A stretch of 64,000 bases of DNA from Lawsonibacter faecis (GCF_014287675.1 NZ_JACOPQ010000005.1:62001-126000), one strand, 5' to 3'. Positions 16,608-25,374 are shown, counted from the stretch's first letter. A program made the numbers and translations. The notes: generated by a model from the letters alone, not told the origin.

Positions 16608-18947
16608 TCATATTTCCTTTTTCATTCTCCCGTCCAGCTCCCTGGCCTTCTCAGCGACGGCGCCGCACAGCTCCCGCGCGGTCTCGGCGTCGAAGCTCTC
16701 CCCCACCACCCGGAGGGCGGGCCGCCGGGTCAGGGGGGCGATATACACCCAGCCGTCCCCGGAGGAGATGCGAAGTCCCTCCCCGGCGCTCTCCGCGCCG
16801 GGAACCTCCCGGGCGATGGCCTGCATCACGTCGCCCCGGCTGGCCGCCAGAGGGACCTCCGTCCGCCGGAGGTTAAAGAGGGGCGCTTTCCCGTCCAGGG
16901 TGCGCAGCGCCTCGCCGGTGGCCCCCATACGGGCGCAGATGCGGCAGGCGGCGAAGACCGCGTCACGGAGCCAGGGCATATTCTCATACCGCTCGTCGGC
17001 CTCTTTGCCGTCCCTCCCCAGGCGGAGGACCACCCCGCCGTGGCCGTGGGCCAGCAGGTCGATGGACACCGGCGCGCCGGCGGGTACGGCCACCCGGCCG
17101 TCCCCGTTCTGGAACTCCACCAGGCTCACCAGGGTGAGCATCCGCTCCGGCTCCAGCTCCCGGCCCTCCTCGTCCCAGGCCATGAGCTGGAAGCCCCCGT
17201 GGAGGGCCCGAAAGGCCGGGACGGCGGGGGCGAAGGACCGCTTTACGTCGCAGCCCAGGCGCTCCAGGGCCTCGGCGAGGGCGTCGTCCCCGCCGCTCTC
17301 TCCGGGGACGCAGACCGTCAACGGGCGCATGGGCCCGGCCTTCAGCCGGGCCCGGTGGCGGGCATCGTCGGCATAAGCCGCCTGCACGCCGCCCACGCGC
17401 TCCAGCTGCCCCACCTGGCGGGCGGGGACCCTGTGCATCTCTCCCCGGAGCATGGCCCCTTCCAGCTTGCGCTCCCGGGCCCGGCCCAGAGGCAGGCCCC
17501 GGCGGTCGAAGAGGTGGAGGTAGGCCCGCTCGCCGTCCTGCTCGACGAAGAGGGACGCGGGCAGGGCGTAGCTCCCCGCCAGCCAGGCGGCGGAGGCGGC
17601 GCAGGGGCCGTCGTGGCTGTAGACCCTGCACCCGGCGGCAGCCATGCCGCTCAGCGCGGCCTGGGCGAGCATCCCAGCCCCCTCGCCGCCGCAGTGGCCC
17701 AACCCCACCCGGCCCTCGGTTCCCAGGGCGTTGCCCAGGAGGAGCAGGGCCTCCGGCGTCAAATCCTCGCCGATGATCCCGCGGATAACCCCCCCGTCAC
17801 CAAATTTCAGCGGCCCCTTGAGCCCCCCCTCGGTGAGGGAGGCGGTGAGGCGCGCCCCGGCCTCCACCGCCCGGTTGGGCCAGACCTTGACCCCCTCCAT
17901 CAAAATGGCGTCCCGCCCCAGGACCGCCTCCTCCCCCAGGGCCGTCCCCTCGTTGAGGACGGACCCGGCGCCGGCGGAGGAATCCCGGCAGAGAATGGCC
18001 CCGTAGAGGGTGGCCCGGTCCCCCACACGGGCTGCGTGGAGGGCGCTGTTCTGCACCAGGGCCCGGCGCCCCACGCAGCTTCCCGCGCCGATGGCGGCGT
18101 CGGGACCGATGAGGGAGCCGTCCCCCAGGGTCACGCCCCGCCCGATATAACAGGGCGGCACTATCTCCACCGTGGGCGGGATGGGGCTCTCCGCCCACAC
18201 GCCGGAGGCCACCCTGGGCGCACCCAAATCCAGCTTCACCTTGCCGGAGAGGGCGTCGGCCACACAGCGCAGATAGGCCGGGCCGTCCCCCATATCGCAC
18301 CAATAGCCGTCCACCGCACAGCCGAACATGGCCTCTCCCCGCTCCAGCAGCAGGGGAAAGAGGTCCTTGCCGAAGTCGAAGGGCCAGCCCTCGGGCACCA
18401 GCTCCATGGCCCGGGGGGTGAGGAGATAGATTCCGGTATTCACCATGTTGGTAAGCACCTGGCCCCAGGAGGGCTTCTCAATGAAGCGCCGGATGCGGCC
18501 CTCCTCGTCGGTGAGGACCAGGCCGTACTCCAGCGGCGTCGGGTGGTGGTAGAGCACCAGTGTGGCGGCGGAGCGGCGGGCGGCGTGGAAGCCCATGGCG
18601 GCGGACAGGTCCAGGTCGCACACCGCGTCGCCGCTGATGACCAGAAAGTCCTCCTCCCCCAGGTGGGACATGCAGTTTTTCACGCTTCCGGCGGTTCCCA
18701 GGGGCTCCTCCTCCACAAAATAGGTCAGGCGGACCCCCAGCTCGGCGCCGTCGCCGAAGTAGTCCGTCACGGCCCGGGGCATGTATTGCAGCGTCACGCA
18801 GATGTCGGTGATGCCGTGGGACTTCAGAAGGGTGATGATGTGTTCCATTACGGGCTTATCAAAGAGGGGGGTCATGGGCTTGGGCCGGCCCAGGGAGAGC
18901 GGCCGCAGCCTTGTCCCCTCGCCCCCCGCCATAATGACTGCTTTCAC
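16608..18947 (-). CDS. Mannose-1-phosphate guanylyltransferase-like / phosphomannomutase-like fusion
   Basis: About 779 residues in three parts. An NTP_transferase domain (1-235) begins KAVIMAGGEGTRLRPLSLGRPKPM and has the usual activation signature. A left-handed beta-helix of hexapeptide repeats follows (about 250-360). A C-terminal phosphohexomutase-like region (about 370-779) lacks the TASHNP phosphoserine loop: the place is taken by SLFVEQDGERAYLHLFD, and no DGDADR metal loop is visible. It probably makes a nucleotide sugar for surface glycans, with the mutase part regulatory or structural. GTG 18947 is preferred because it gives the family N-terminus, with AAAGGATGG upstream; ATG 18959 overlaps that site. 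Confidence 0.85.
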   Translation of the reverse strand: MKAVIMAGGEGTRLRPLSLGRPKPMTPLFDKPVMEHIITLLKSHGITDICVTLQYMPRAVTDYFGDGAELGVRLTYFVEEEPLGTAGSVKNCMSHLGEEDFLVISGDAVCDLDLSAAMGFHAARRSAATLVLYHHPTPLEYGLVLTDEEGRIRRFIEKPSWGQVLTNMVNTGIYLLTPRAMELVPEGWPFDFGKDLFPLLLERGEAMFGCAVDGYWCDMGDGPAYLRCVADALSGKVKLDLGAPRVASGVWAESPIPPTVEIVPPCYIGRGVTLGDGSLIGPDAAIGAGSCVGRRALVQNSALHAARVGDRATLYGAILCRDSSAGAGSVLNEGTALGEEAVLGRDAILMEGVKVWPNRAVEAGARLTASLTEGGLKGPLKFGDGGVIRGIIGEDLTPEALLLLGNALGTEGRVGLGHCGGEGAGMLAQAALSGMAAAGCRVYSHDGPCAASAAWLAGSYALPASLFVEQDGERAYLHLFDRRGLPLGRARERKLEGAMLRGEMHRVPARQVGQLERVGGVQAAYADDARHRARLKAGPMRPLTVCVPGESGGDDALAEALERLGCDVKRSFAPAVPAFRALHGGFQLMAWDEEGRELEPERMLTLVSLVEFQNGDGRVAVPAGAPVSIDLLAHGHGGVVLRLGRDGKEADERYENMPWLRDAVFAACRICARMGATGEALRTLDGKAPLFNLRRTEVPLAASRGDVMQAIAREVPGAESAGEGLRISSGDGWVYIAPLTRRPALRVVGESFDAETARELCGAVAEKARELDGRMKKEI

Positions 18948-19136
18948 AGGCGATACCATCCTTTGGCGGAATTCTCGATGTCCGGGAAGAAAAACGGGGA
19001 ATGCCTGGGCGCTGTCCGCCCCAAACGCCCGTTTTTCCTCCAACCCGCATCGGTATTGCCTTAGTATTGCCCTGCTCTGAAAATTTAACCCCTCTTTCCT
19101 CTTCCCTTTCGCCCTTAAATGCGGTATTCTGTTGGT

Positions 19137-19982
19137 ATGAATAAGATGGAATTGAACAATTTAATAGAGACCGTCTACGTCGGCTGGCGGGAGAACACCT
19201 TTGCGCCCTATGCCCTGGGGGATGGTCCCATCTGGCGGCGGCCTTTGGTGGGCCTGGCCGCGGGGGACGACCCGGTTTTTGTGCGCTACAAGGAGGTCAT
19301 AGGTCCCTTTCACTGGACTCCCCAGGAGGTCTGGGACGCCGCCCACCCCGGCGAGTCCCTCTCCGGTAGTGCTCTCACCGTTGCAGTGCTCTGCTTCCCC
19401 CAGGCGGAGGAGACCGTGGCCGACCAGGCCAGTGGGGGCGACACCCCGGCCCCCCGCTGGGTCTTTGCCCGCAACTCCTGGAACGCCGTCGTCAAGCCCT
19501 TTTACGCCTCAATCCTGGCTGCGCTGGCGCGGCAGGGCGTCCGGGCCGTCGCCGTGGATCAGCTGCCGGAATTCGGCCTCGAACCGGGCGGCTTTGCAGC
19601 CCGCTGGTCCCACCGCCACGCCGCCTACGCCGCGGGGCTGGGCACGTTCGGCCTGTCCGACGGCTTTATCTCCCGTGCGGGGATGGCCGTCCGCTTCATC
19701 ACACTGATTTTAGAGGGCAATTGGGAGGCCGACCCCAGGGTGAGCGAGGACCCCCACGGCTGGTGCCTCTTCTTCCGCAGCGGCTCCTGCAAGGTCTGCG
19801 CCGCCCGCTGTCCCGCCGGGGCCATTACCCCCCGGGGCCACGATAAGGAGAGGTGCCGCGCCTGGCTGGAGCGCTGCCATGCGCTCTATCGGAACACCCC
19901 CGGCTTCGACGTGAACGTGGAGGCCGGCTGCGGCCTCTGCCAGGCCGGGGTCCCCTGCGCCAAGGCAAGTCCCGTCAAATAG
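19137..19982 (+). CDS. QueG-like 4Fe-4S protein
   Basis: A 281-residue protein related to epoxyqueuosine reductase and reductive dehalogenases. The conserved block RHAAYAAGLGTFGLSDGFIS leads into RFITLILEG. Near the C-terminus CKVCAARCP and CGLCQAGVPC supply cysteines for iron-sulfur clusters, with a further Cys pair (CRAWLERC) between them. Many clostridial homologues of this size are not tRNA-modifying QueG and their substrate is unknown, so no specific reaction is assigned. ATG 19119 is an alternative start; neither has a clear ribosome binding site. Confidence 0.78.
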   Translation: MNKMELNNLIETVYVGWRENTFAPYALGDGPIWRRPLVGLAAGDDPVFVRYKEVIGPFHWTPQEVWDAAHPGESLSGSALTVAVLCFPQAEETVADQASGGDTPAPRWVFARNSWNAVVKPFYASILAALARQGVRAVAVDQLPEFGLEPGGFAARWSHRHAAYAAGLGTFGLSDGFISRAGMAVRFITLILEGNWEADPRVSEDPHGWCLFFRSGSCKVCAARCPAGAITPRGHDKERCRAWLERCHALYRNTPGFDVNVEAGCGLCQAGVPCAKASPVK

Positions 19983-20048
19983 TGCGGGGCCGCCGTCCCC
20001 CGGAGCCCGAAGCTAATATACCGCACAGCCGGAAAGGAGCGTAAGACT

Positions 20049-20264
20049 ATGGAAGACGTCAGGCCCGGCAAATACCGCCACTTTAAGGGCAACGAGTACC
20101 GCGTCCTCTATACCGCCCGCCACTCCGAGACCCTGGAACCCATGGTGGTCTATCAGGCCCTCTACGGAGAGCGCGGCGTCTGGGTCCGCCCCGCCGCCAT
20201 GTGGAGCGAGCAGGTGGACCGGGACGGCTACAGCGGCCCCCGTTTCATCTACATCGGCGAATAA
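20049..20264 (+). CDS. DUF1653 family small protein
   Basis: A 71-residue protein of the DUF1653 family: PGKYRHFKGNEYRVLYTARHSETLEP, then VVYQALYGERGVWVRP (quoted in part) and a closing RFIYIGE. The fold is a small beta barrel; function is unknown. The ribosome binding site GGAAAGGAG is strong. The next gene starts 33 bp downstream, so the two are probably co-transcribed. Confidence 0.9.
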   Translation: MEDVRPGKYRHFKGNEYRVLYTARHSETLEPMVVYQALYGERGVWVRPAAMWSEQVDRDGYSGPRFIYIGE

Positions 20265-20297
20265 GGAGGTACGGGGCCCCGACCCCGCCGTGAGCAT

Positions 20298-20630
20298 ATG
20301 AATATTCAGATTTTCGGCAAATCCAAATGCTTTGACACCAAGAAGGCCGAGCGGTACTTCAAGGAGCGCCGGGTGAAATACCAGGCCATCGACCTTGTGA
20401 AGTACGGCATCAGCAAGGGGGAGCTCCAGAGCGTGAAAAACGCGGTGGGGCTGGAGGCGCTGATTGACGCCGCCCACCCGGACGCGGCCCTCGTCACCTA
20501 CCTGGCCTACGACGCGGACAAGCTTGAGAAGCTGCTGGAGGACCCCCGGCTCCTCAAGACCCCCATCGTGCGCAACGGCAGGCAGGCCACCGTGGGGTAC
20601 TGCCCCGACGTGTGGAAAACCTGGACGTAG
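20298..20630 (+). CDS. ArsC/Spx-family thioredoxin-fold protein
   Basis: A 110-residue protein of the arsenate reductase family (ArsC/YffB/Spx). The N-terminal IFGKSKCFDTKKAERYFKER has the single family cysteine (about residue 10) followed by the helix with paired lysines; LKTPIVRNGRQATVGY near the C-terminus is the cis-proline region. Spx needs a CXXC motif, which is absent. The canonical arsenate reductase arginine triad is not clearly present, so a redox or regulatory role is as likely as arsenate reduction. Starts at ATG with AAGGAGGT 21-27 nt upstream, a rather distant site. Confidence 0.85.
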   Translation: MNIQIFGKSKCFDTKKAERYFKERRVKYQAIDLVKYGISKGELQSVKNAVGLEALIDAAHPDAALVTYLAYDADKLEKLLEDPRLLKTPIVRNGRQATVGYCPDVWKTWT

Positions 20631-20643
20631 CATAACATTTCTG

Positions 20644-20672
20644 TTGCATTATGCACCCCGCGCTGTTATACT
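20644..20672 (+). promoter_or_regulatory. Sigma-A promoter of the leader-acetyltransferase unit
   Basis: TTGCAT (20644-20649), 17-bp spacer, TATACT (20667-20672). Transcription should begin near 20679, leaving about 190 nt before the acetyltransferase start. Confidence 0.8.
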
Positions 20673-20726
20673 GTGTTCAGGCCCCATAATCCGGGGGCTG
20701 AATTCACTTGAAAGGGGACGGTCAGT

Positions 20727-20777
20727 ATGATGAGCATCATTATCTTCGCGCCGTCCCGTGGAAGGCCGCACGCCTGA
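20727..20777 (+). CDS. 16-residue leader peptide upstream of the acetyltransferase
   Basis: ATG with AAAGGGG 9 nt upstream opens a 16-codon frame encoding MMSIIIFAPSRGRPHA and ending in TGA. It lies between a strong promoter and a terminator, and its codons 9-11 contain CCGTCCC (20751-20757). That motif is complementary both to GGGACGG over the leader ribosome binding site (20715-20721) and to GGGACGG in the 5' arm of the terminator (20800-20806). This is the arrangement of ribosome-controlled attenuators found upstream of drug-resistance genes. No known stalling motif was recognised in the peptide. Confidence 0.65.
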   Translation: MMSIIIFAPSRGRPHA

Positions 20778-20795
20778 CTTTCTCCGCTGCAGTGC

Positions 20796-20830
20796 GCCCG
20801 GGACGGTACCCTCCGTACCCGGGCCTTTTT
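20796..20830 (+). terminator. Attenuator terminator before the acetyltransferase
   Basis: GCCCGGG (20796-20802) pairs with CCCGGGC (20818-20824), extended by ACGG/CCGT with one bulged A, followed by CTTTTT. It lies 40 bp upstream of the acetyltransferase start, so it controls that gene and does not end the previous one. Confidence 0.82.
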
Positions 20831-20869
20831 ACGCCCAATTTTGGTCACAGACGAAAAGGAGTATGTAAA

Positions 20870-21301
20870 ATGATCACACTGCAGGCAGTAAATGTGGAAA
20901 ACTTTGATGAAATCATCTCACTTTCCGTATCGGACGAACAGCGCGAATTCGTGGCCTGTAATGCCGAGTCCATCGCCCAGGCCTATGTCCAGGAGGAGTG
21001 CATCCCCCTGGCAATCTACGACGGCCCCCACCCCGTGGGCTTTGTCATGTACTGCGTGGACCGGGACGACGGCGCGTGGTGGCTCTACCGCCTTATGGTG
21101 GACCGCGCCCACCAGGGCAGGGGCTGCGGCCGCGCCGCCCTGGAGCAGGTCCTCACTCGGATGAAGGCCGACCCCGCCCGGCACCATATTTATCTCGGCG
21201 TGGAGCCGGAGAACCCGGCGGTAAGCCTCTACCGCTCCCTGGGCTTCCGCTTCGACGGCCGGGTCTATGGCCGTGAGCACATCATGGTGCTGGATTACTA
21301 A
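20870..21301 (+). CDS. GNAT acetyltransferase (spermidine/BltD-like)
   Basis: A 143-residue GNAT enzyme that transfers acetyl from acetyl-CoA to a small amine. It resembles the BltD/PaiA group: SDEQREFVACNAESIAQAY at the N-terminus, then WWLYRLMVDRAHQGRGCGRAAL with the Q/RxxGxG/A acetyl-CoA loop, and HIYLGVEPENPAVSLYRSLGF. The substrate may be a polyamine or an antibiotic; the attenuator upstream fits an inducible resistance-type gene but does not prove it. Starts at ATG with AAAAGGAG upstream. A longer in-frame extension to 20708 runs through the terminator and is rejected. Confidence 0.88.
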   Translation: MITLQAVNVENFDEIISLSVSDEQREFVACNAESIAQAYVQEECIPLAIYDGPHPVGFVMYCVDRDDGAWWLYRLMVDRAHQGRGCGRAALEQVLTRMKADPARHHIYLGVEPENPAVSLYRSLGFRFDGRVYGREHIMVLDY

Positions 21302-21479
21302 GTCAGAGCACGGGCAAGCACAGACCTTCCCCATAAGAACCTCGCGCCTTCCGGCGCGCAGCCGCCCATAGAGGGGCTCTCGGTGCGGAGGCGAGGTACC
21401 GTGAAGCCGGCGGAGGGCGCGGCGCTCCCCCGCCCCGCCATTTGCCCAAGAAGTGGGGCGGCAGCTTGTTCCGACACGT

Positions 21480-21525
21480 AAAAGGGGCCTGCGCACCGTG
21501 CGGTGCGCAGGCCCCTTTTATTTTT
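21480..21525. terminator. Terminator between acetyltransferase and kinase
   Basis: A 17-bp stem (AAAGGGGCCTGCGCACC and complement) followed by TTTTATTTTT on the plus strand; it overlaps the stop of the minus-strand kinase. The 180 bp between it and the acetyltransferase hold no recognised feature. Confidence 0.88.
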
Positions 21526-22522
21526 CCGCAGCCGGCAGTTCAAACCAGAACACCGCGCCGCCCCCCGGCACGTTGTCCGCGCCGTAGTCCATCCCGTGCA
21601 TCTCCATAATCCGCCGTACGATGGCGAGGCCCAGGCCGTAGTGTCCCTCCCCCTCCTCGCAGCGCAGGTGCTCGCGCCAGATGCCGGCCGGGTCCCCGGT
21701 ATCGATGCCCGGCCCCCGGTCGATAACCTCCGTGCGTACCACCGCGCCCCGGATGCTGGTGCGCACTACCACCTCGCCGTCCGCGCCCCCGTGGTCGACG
21801 GCGTTATTGAGCAGATTGTAGAGCACCCGCGAGACCTTCACCCGGTCAGCCCGGACCGTCACATGCCTGGGCCCCTCGCAGCGGACATGCCACCGGCCCG
21901 CAGACAGGGCCTGGTAACGGCTCAGGCCCCATCGCAGCACCGCGCCGTAGTCAAAGCGCTCCAGGGAGAGCGCCCCGAGAAAGGACTCCCGCCGGGCGCG
22001 GTCCAGCACATCGTTCACCACGCTGGACAGCCGCCCGGCCTCGTCCAGAATCACCTGAATATTCTCCGGGGTATTCTCGCCCGGCAGGTCCCGCATGGCC
22101 TCGGCGTAGCCGGCGATCATGGACAGGGGGGTGCGCAGGTCGTGTGACACGGTGACCAGCATCTCCCGCCGCAGCTCCTCGGCGGCCTCCAGCTCCTGCC
22201 GGGCCATGTTCAGGCTGTCGGACAGCTCGGCCACCTCCCGGTAGCTCCGCTCCTGGAAGACGGTGCGCCGCTCCCCCGACGCCAGCGACTTTGCCTGGGC
22301 GCACAGCCGCAGGATGGGCCGGATGATCTGCCGGGAGACAATAAGTCCCAGTCCCAGCGCCCCAAGAATGGTAATAATTGCCACGCAGATGTAGGTGGCC
22401 CAGGGGTCCCGCAGGAGGAGGGGCATTCTGCCGCCCTGGAGCAGCCCAATCCAGACCACCAGCACCAGCGCGAAGCTCATCAGATAGGCCAGGATGGCCC
22501 AGCGGAGGCTGAGCTTCGCCAT
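21518..22522 (-). CDS. Two-component sensor histidine kinase
   Basis: A membrane kinase of about 334 residues. Two transmembrane helices (about 10-30 and 42-65) flank a very short external loop, so it may sense the membrane itself. A HAMP-like linker leads to the HisKA box VTVSHDLRTPLSMIAGYAEAM and then the ATP-binding N box (LYNLLNNAVDHG), DRGPGID and GHYGLGLAIVRRIM. It acts with the response regulator immediately upstream, whose stop it follows or overlaps. Start is uncertain: ATG 22522 is used here; TTG 22552 would overlap the regulator gene. Confidence 0.9.
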   Translation of the reverse strand: MAKLSLRWAILAYLMSFALVLVVWIGLLQGGRMPLLLRDPWATYICVAIITILGALGLGLIVSRQIIRPILRLCAQAKSLASGERRTVFQERSYREVAELSDSLNMARQELEAAEELRREMLVTVSHDLRTPLSMIAGYAEAMRDLPGENTPENIQVILDEAGRLSSVVNDVLDRARRESFLGALSLERFDYGAVLRWGLSRYQALSAGRWHVRCEGPRHVTVRADRVKVSRVLYNLLNNAVDHGGADGEVVVRTSIRGAVVRTEVIDRGPGIDTGDPAGIWREHLRCEEGEGHYGLGLAIVRRIMEMHGMDYGADNVPGGGAVFWFELPAAEK

Positions 22523-22538
22523 CCAGCGGGGCCTGTGC

Positions 22539-23210
22539 TCACTTTTCTTCAAACCGATACCCCACTCCCCGCAGCGTGACAATCCGCTGCGCATACGGCC
22601 CCACCGCCCGGCGGACCTGCTTGATGTGGGTGTCCAGGGTCCTGTCGCTGCCCGGCTGCTCTCCGGCCCAAACGGCGTCCAGAAGTTCCTGTCGAGTGAT
22701 TGCCTCCCCTGGCCTCGTGGTCAGGAGGGCGAGCAGGTCGAACTCCTTGGGGGTCATGTCCACCTCCCTTCCGTCCACCGTCACCCGGCGGGCGGCGGGG
22801 TCCACCACCAGCCCGGCCACACCCAAGGTCTCCCGGCTGCGATCTCCGCCCCCGCGCTTGAGGATCGCCGCCACCCGGAGCATCAGCTCCTTGGGGGAGA
22901 AGGGCTTGACCACGTAGTCGTCCACCCCCAGCTTAAAGCCCCTCACCTTGTCGTACTCCTCCCCCCGGGCGGACAGCATAAGCACCGGCACGTCGGAAAA
23001 GGTGCGGATGGCCCGCAGGGCCTCGTGTCCGTCCAGCACAGGCATCATCACGTCCAGGATCACCATGTCCACATTCCCGGCCCGGCAGATCTCCACTGCG
23101 GTCCGGCCGTCACCGGCCTCCACACTCTCATAGCCCGCGTGGCGGGCGTATTTGCTCAGGAGGGTGCGGATCTTTTCCTCGTCGTCCACAATCAAAATAC
23201 GCTGCGCCAT
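22539..23210 (-). CDS. OmpR-family response regulator
   Basis: A 223-residue regulator with an N-terminal receiver domain (ILIVDDEEK acidic pair, phosphoacceptor Asp in VILDVMMP at about residue 52, Lys in VKPFSP at about 103). A C-terminal winged helix (about 130-220) follows, with the RVTVDGREVDMTPKEFDLL pattern and a VGYRFEEK end. It starts at ATG with GAGGAGCGGGATACC upstream and heads an operon with the kinase. Target genes are not evident from the context. Confidence 0.94.
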   Translation of the reverse strand: MAQRILIVDDEEKIRTLLSKYARHAGYESVEAGDGRTAVEICRAGNVDMVILDVMMPVLDGHEALRAIRTFSDVPVLMLSARGEEYDKVRGFKLGVDDYVVKPFSPKELMLRVAAILKRGGGDRSRETLGVAGLVVDPAARRVTVDGREVDMTPKEFDLLALLTTRPGEAITRQELLDAVWAGEQPGSDRTLDTHIKQVRRAVGPYAQRIVTLRGVGYRFEEK

Positions 23211-23225
23211 GGTATCCCGCTCCTC

Positions 23226-24212
23226 TCATCGGTACTGCCGCCCCACCGCTTCCATCTGCTCCTCCAGCGCCGCCACCGCCCAGTCCGGCCCGGTGACCGC
23301 CACCCCGTCCCCCAGGCCGAAGACCCAGCCCAAAAACTGAGGGCTCACCACTGCCCGTACGGTGGCGGTGAAGTGCTCCTCCCCGTCGGGCACCAGCATC
23401 ACATCCTGGCCGAAGCGGTCCAGCACCACGCCCACCAGCCCCTTGCGGCAGCGCAGGGTCACCTGCCCCTCCCGGCCGCTGAACATGCCGAAGTGCTTTT
23501 GCGCATAGGATGCTATATCAAAGTTCTCGCAGGTCCCGTCCCCCTGCCGGGGCAGACAGGTCACCGCCAGCTCGGCCATCTTGTCCACCCGGTAGTGGCG
23601 CAGCTCGGCGTGCTGGTGGTCGAAGCCCGCCAGGTAGTAATTCTCATTGTCCCACAGCAGCCCGTAGGGGCTCACCTGATAGCGCCTCCCCTCCCGGCGG
23701 AAGACCTTCTCCTTACGCACGTTGTACTCAAAGTACTTAAAGGTCACCGCGTGCGCCCCGGAGATGGCGGCGTGGAGCTTGTCGATATTATAGTAGACGC
23801 TCTCGTTCATGGTCTTCACCCGGCGGTCCACGTAGACCTGCCGCTGGAGCTGCCGGGCCTCATGGCGGCTGGCGAGGGTCTCCAGCTTGGCAATCAGGGC
23901 GTCGGACTTCTTCCGGGTGATGAATTTGCAGGACTGGACCGCATCCACCAGCAGCTTCAGCTCCGCCAGCTCAAAGGTCCGCGCCCCCACGAACCAGCCC
24001 GGACTCTTGCCCTTCCGGCTCTGGACGTCCACATCCAGCTGTCGCAGGGCCTCCATATCGTCATAGATGCTCTTGCGCTCCGCACCCACCCCCCGGGCCT
24101 CCAGAGCCGCGATGAGCTCCTGCACCGTCATGGGGTGCTCCTCGTCGGTCTCCTGGAGCAAAATCCGCTCCAGGAGCGGCAGCTTTAATTTCTGGTTTGC
24201 ACCGCGAGCCAT
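23226..24212 (-). CDS. WYL-domain transcriptional regulator
   Basis: About 328 residues. An N-terminal winged helix-turn-helix (MTVQELIAALEARGVGAERKSIYDDMEAL) is followed by a WYL domain (about 150-225) containing YQVSPYGLLWDNENYYLAGF, the segment in which the family usually has W-Y-L residues. A C-terminal WCX-like extension follows. WYL proteins sense nucleotides or nucleic acids and often regulate DNA-damage or defence genes, but no such gene is adjacent here. ATG 24212 is chosen because AAGGGAAG lies 10 nt upstream; GTG 24221 is the alternative. It is 15 bp upstream of the two-component genes and may be co-transcribed. Confidence 0.9.
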   Translation of the reverse strand: MARGANQKLKLPLLERILLQETDEEHPMTVQELIAALEARGVGAERKSIYDDMEALRQLDVDVQSRKGKSPGWFVGARTFELAELKLLVDAVQSCKFITRKKSDALIAKLETLASRHEARQLQRQVYVDRRVKTMNESVYYNIDKLHAAISGAHAVTFKYFEYNVRKEKVFRREGRRYQVSPYGLLWDNENYYLAGFDHQHAELRHYRVDKMAELAVTCLPRQGDGTCENFDIASYAQKHFGMFSGREGQVTLRCRKGLVGVVLDRFGQDVMLVPDGEEHFTATVRAVVSPQFLGWVFGLGDGVAVTGPDWAVAALEEQMEAVGRQYR

Positions 24213-24444
24213 TGGCAGCACTTCCCTTCTGCGGCGGATGGCGGCCTCAGGGCCACCTCTGCCGCAGGATTATCTTACCAAAAAATATGTACCATATAAC
24301 GGACTTTTGTTTAGTATACCATATTCCTCCCCCCGTGCCAAGGACCGCTTTACACATCCTCCTTCAACTGGTAGAATGGTTTAAACTCGAGCCATTTAGC
24401 CCCCCTAACCGGCTGCTTCATGCCGTTTCATTGAGGTGATAGAT

Positions 24445-25374
24445 ATGCCCATACGCACCCCCTCCCCCCTCTTCCCCGGCGCGCGGGTGGCGCTGGCGGC
24501 CCCCTCCTCCGGCGTCAGCGTGGAGCAGCTGAGGGGCGCTGTGGACGGTATGCGCGCCCTGGGCCTGGAGGCCGTGGTCTTTCCCTCCAGCCTCCCCGAC
24601 TACCGCCATGGGTATCTGGCCGCGGACGACGCCCAGCGGGCCGCCGACCTGAATCGTGCCTTTGCCGACCCATCGGTCGACGGCGTCTGGTGCATCCGGG
24701 GCGGGTACGGCGCGGCCCGCCTGCTGCCCCTGCTGGACTGGCGCTGTATTGCCGCCCATCCCAAGTGGCTTGGCGGATTCAGCGATATAACCGCCCTCCA
24801 CACCGCCCTCCAGCAGAATTGCCGCCTCGTCTCCTACCATGTGTCCATGCCCGCCTACTGGGCGGAGCGTCCTCTGGACGGCTGGAGCCTCGACTATGTG
24901 CGGCGCGCCCTCTTTGGCGGCCTCACCGGCCCCCTGCCCGGACTGCCGGGCAGGCCCTGGCGGACCCTGGCCCCCGGCCTGGCCTGCGGCCCCCTCTGCG
25001 GGGGCAACCTGTCCCTGATCGCCGACTCCCTGGGCACCCCCTGGGAGCTGGACACCCGGGGAAAGCTCCTCTTCCTGGAGGAGGTGGGGGAGCGCAGCCA
25101 CCGGGTGGACGCCATGCTCACACAGCTGCGAAACGCCGGCAAGCTCCGGGACTGCGCGGGCATCCTGCTGGGCTACTGGACCGATGTCGGCCCCGAGGAC
25201 CCGGAGCGGTCGCTCACCCTGGATGAGATTTTCACCGAGCTGCTCCTCCCCGCCGGAAAGCCCATCCTTGCGGGCCTCCCCTGCGGCCACGACCAGCCCA
25301 CCATGGCGCTGCCCCTGGGGGCGCCGGCCAAGATGGATGCCTGCGCCGGGACTCTGACCGTCCTGCCCGGCTGA
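24445..25374 (+). CDS. LD-carboxypeptidase (peptidase family S66)
   Basis: Removes the terminal D-Ala from tetrapeptide fragments of peptidoglycan in the cytosol, a step of wall recycling. The 309 residues show the family pattern: RVALAAPSSGV at the N-terminus, WCIRGGYGAARLLPLLDW, the nucleophile region GGFSDITALHTAL, the glutamate in FLEEVGERSHRVDAML and the histidine in LPCGHDQPTM. ATG 24445 has TGAGGTGAT upstream; GTG 24436 is inside the binding site. The NlpC/P60 gene follows 41 bp downstream, forming a probable muropeptide-degrading pair like YkfA-YkfC of Bacillus. Confidence 0.93.
   Translation: MPIRTPSPLFPGARVALAAPSSGVSVEQLRGAVDGMRALGLEAVVFPSSLPDYRHGYLAADDAQRAADLNRAFADPSVDGVWCIRGGYGAARLLPLLDWRCIAAHPKWLGGFSDITALHTALQQNCRLVSYHVSMPAYWAERPLDGWSLDYVRRALFGGLTGPLPGLPGRPWRTLAPGLACGPLCGGNLSLIADSLGTPWELDTRGKLLFLEEVGERSHRVDAMLTQLRNAGKLRDCAGILLGYWTDVGPEDPERSLTLDEIFTELLLPAGKPILAGLPCGHDQPTMALPLGAPAKMDACAGTLTVLPG

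Noticed and set aside
20708..20869. N-terminal extension of the acetyltransferase
   Set aside because: It would translate through the terminator; the ATG at 20870 has a strong ribosome binding site and fits the family length.
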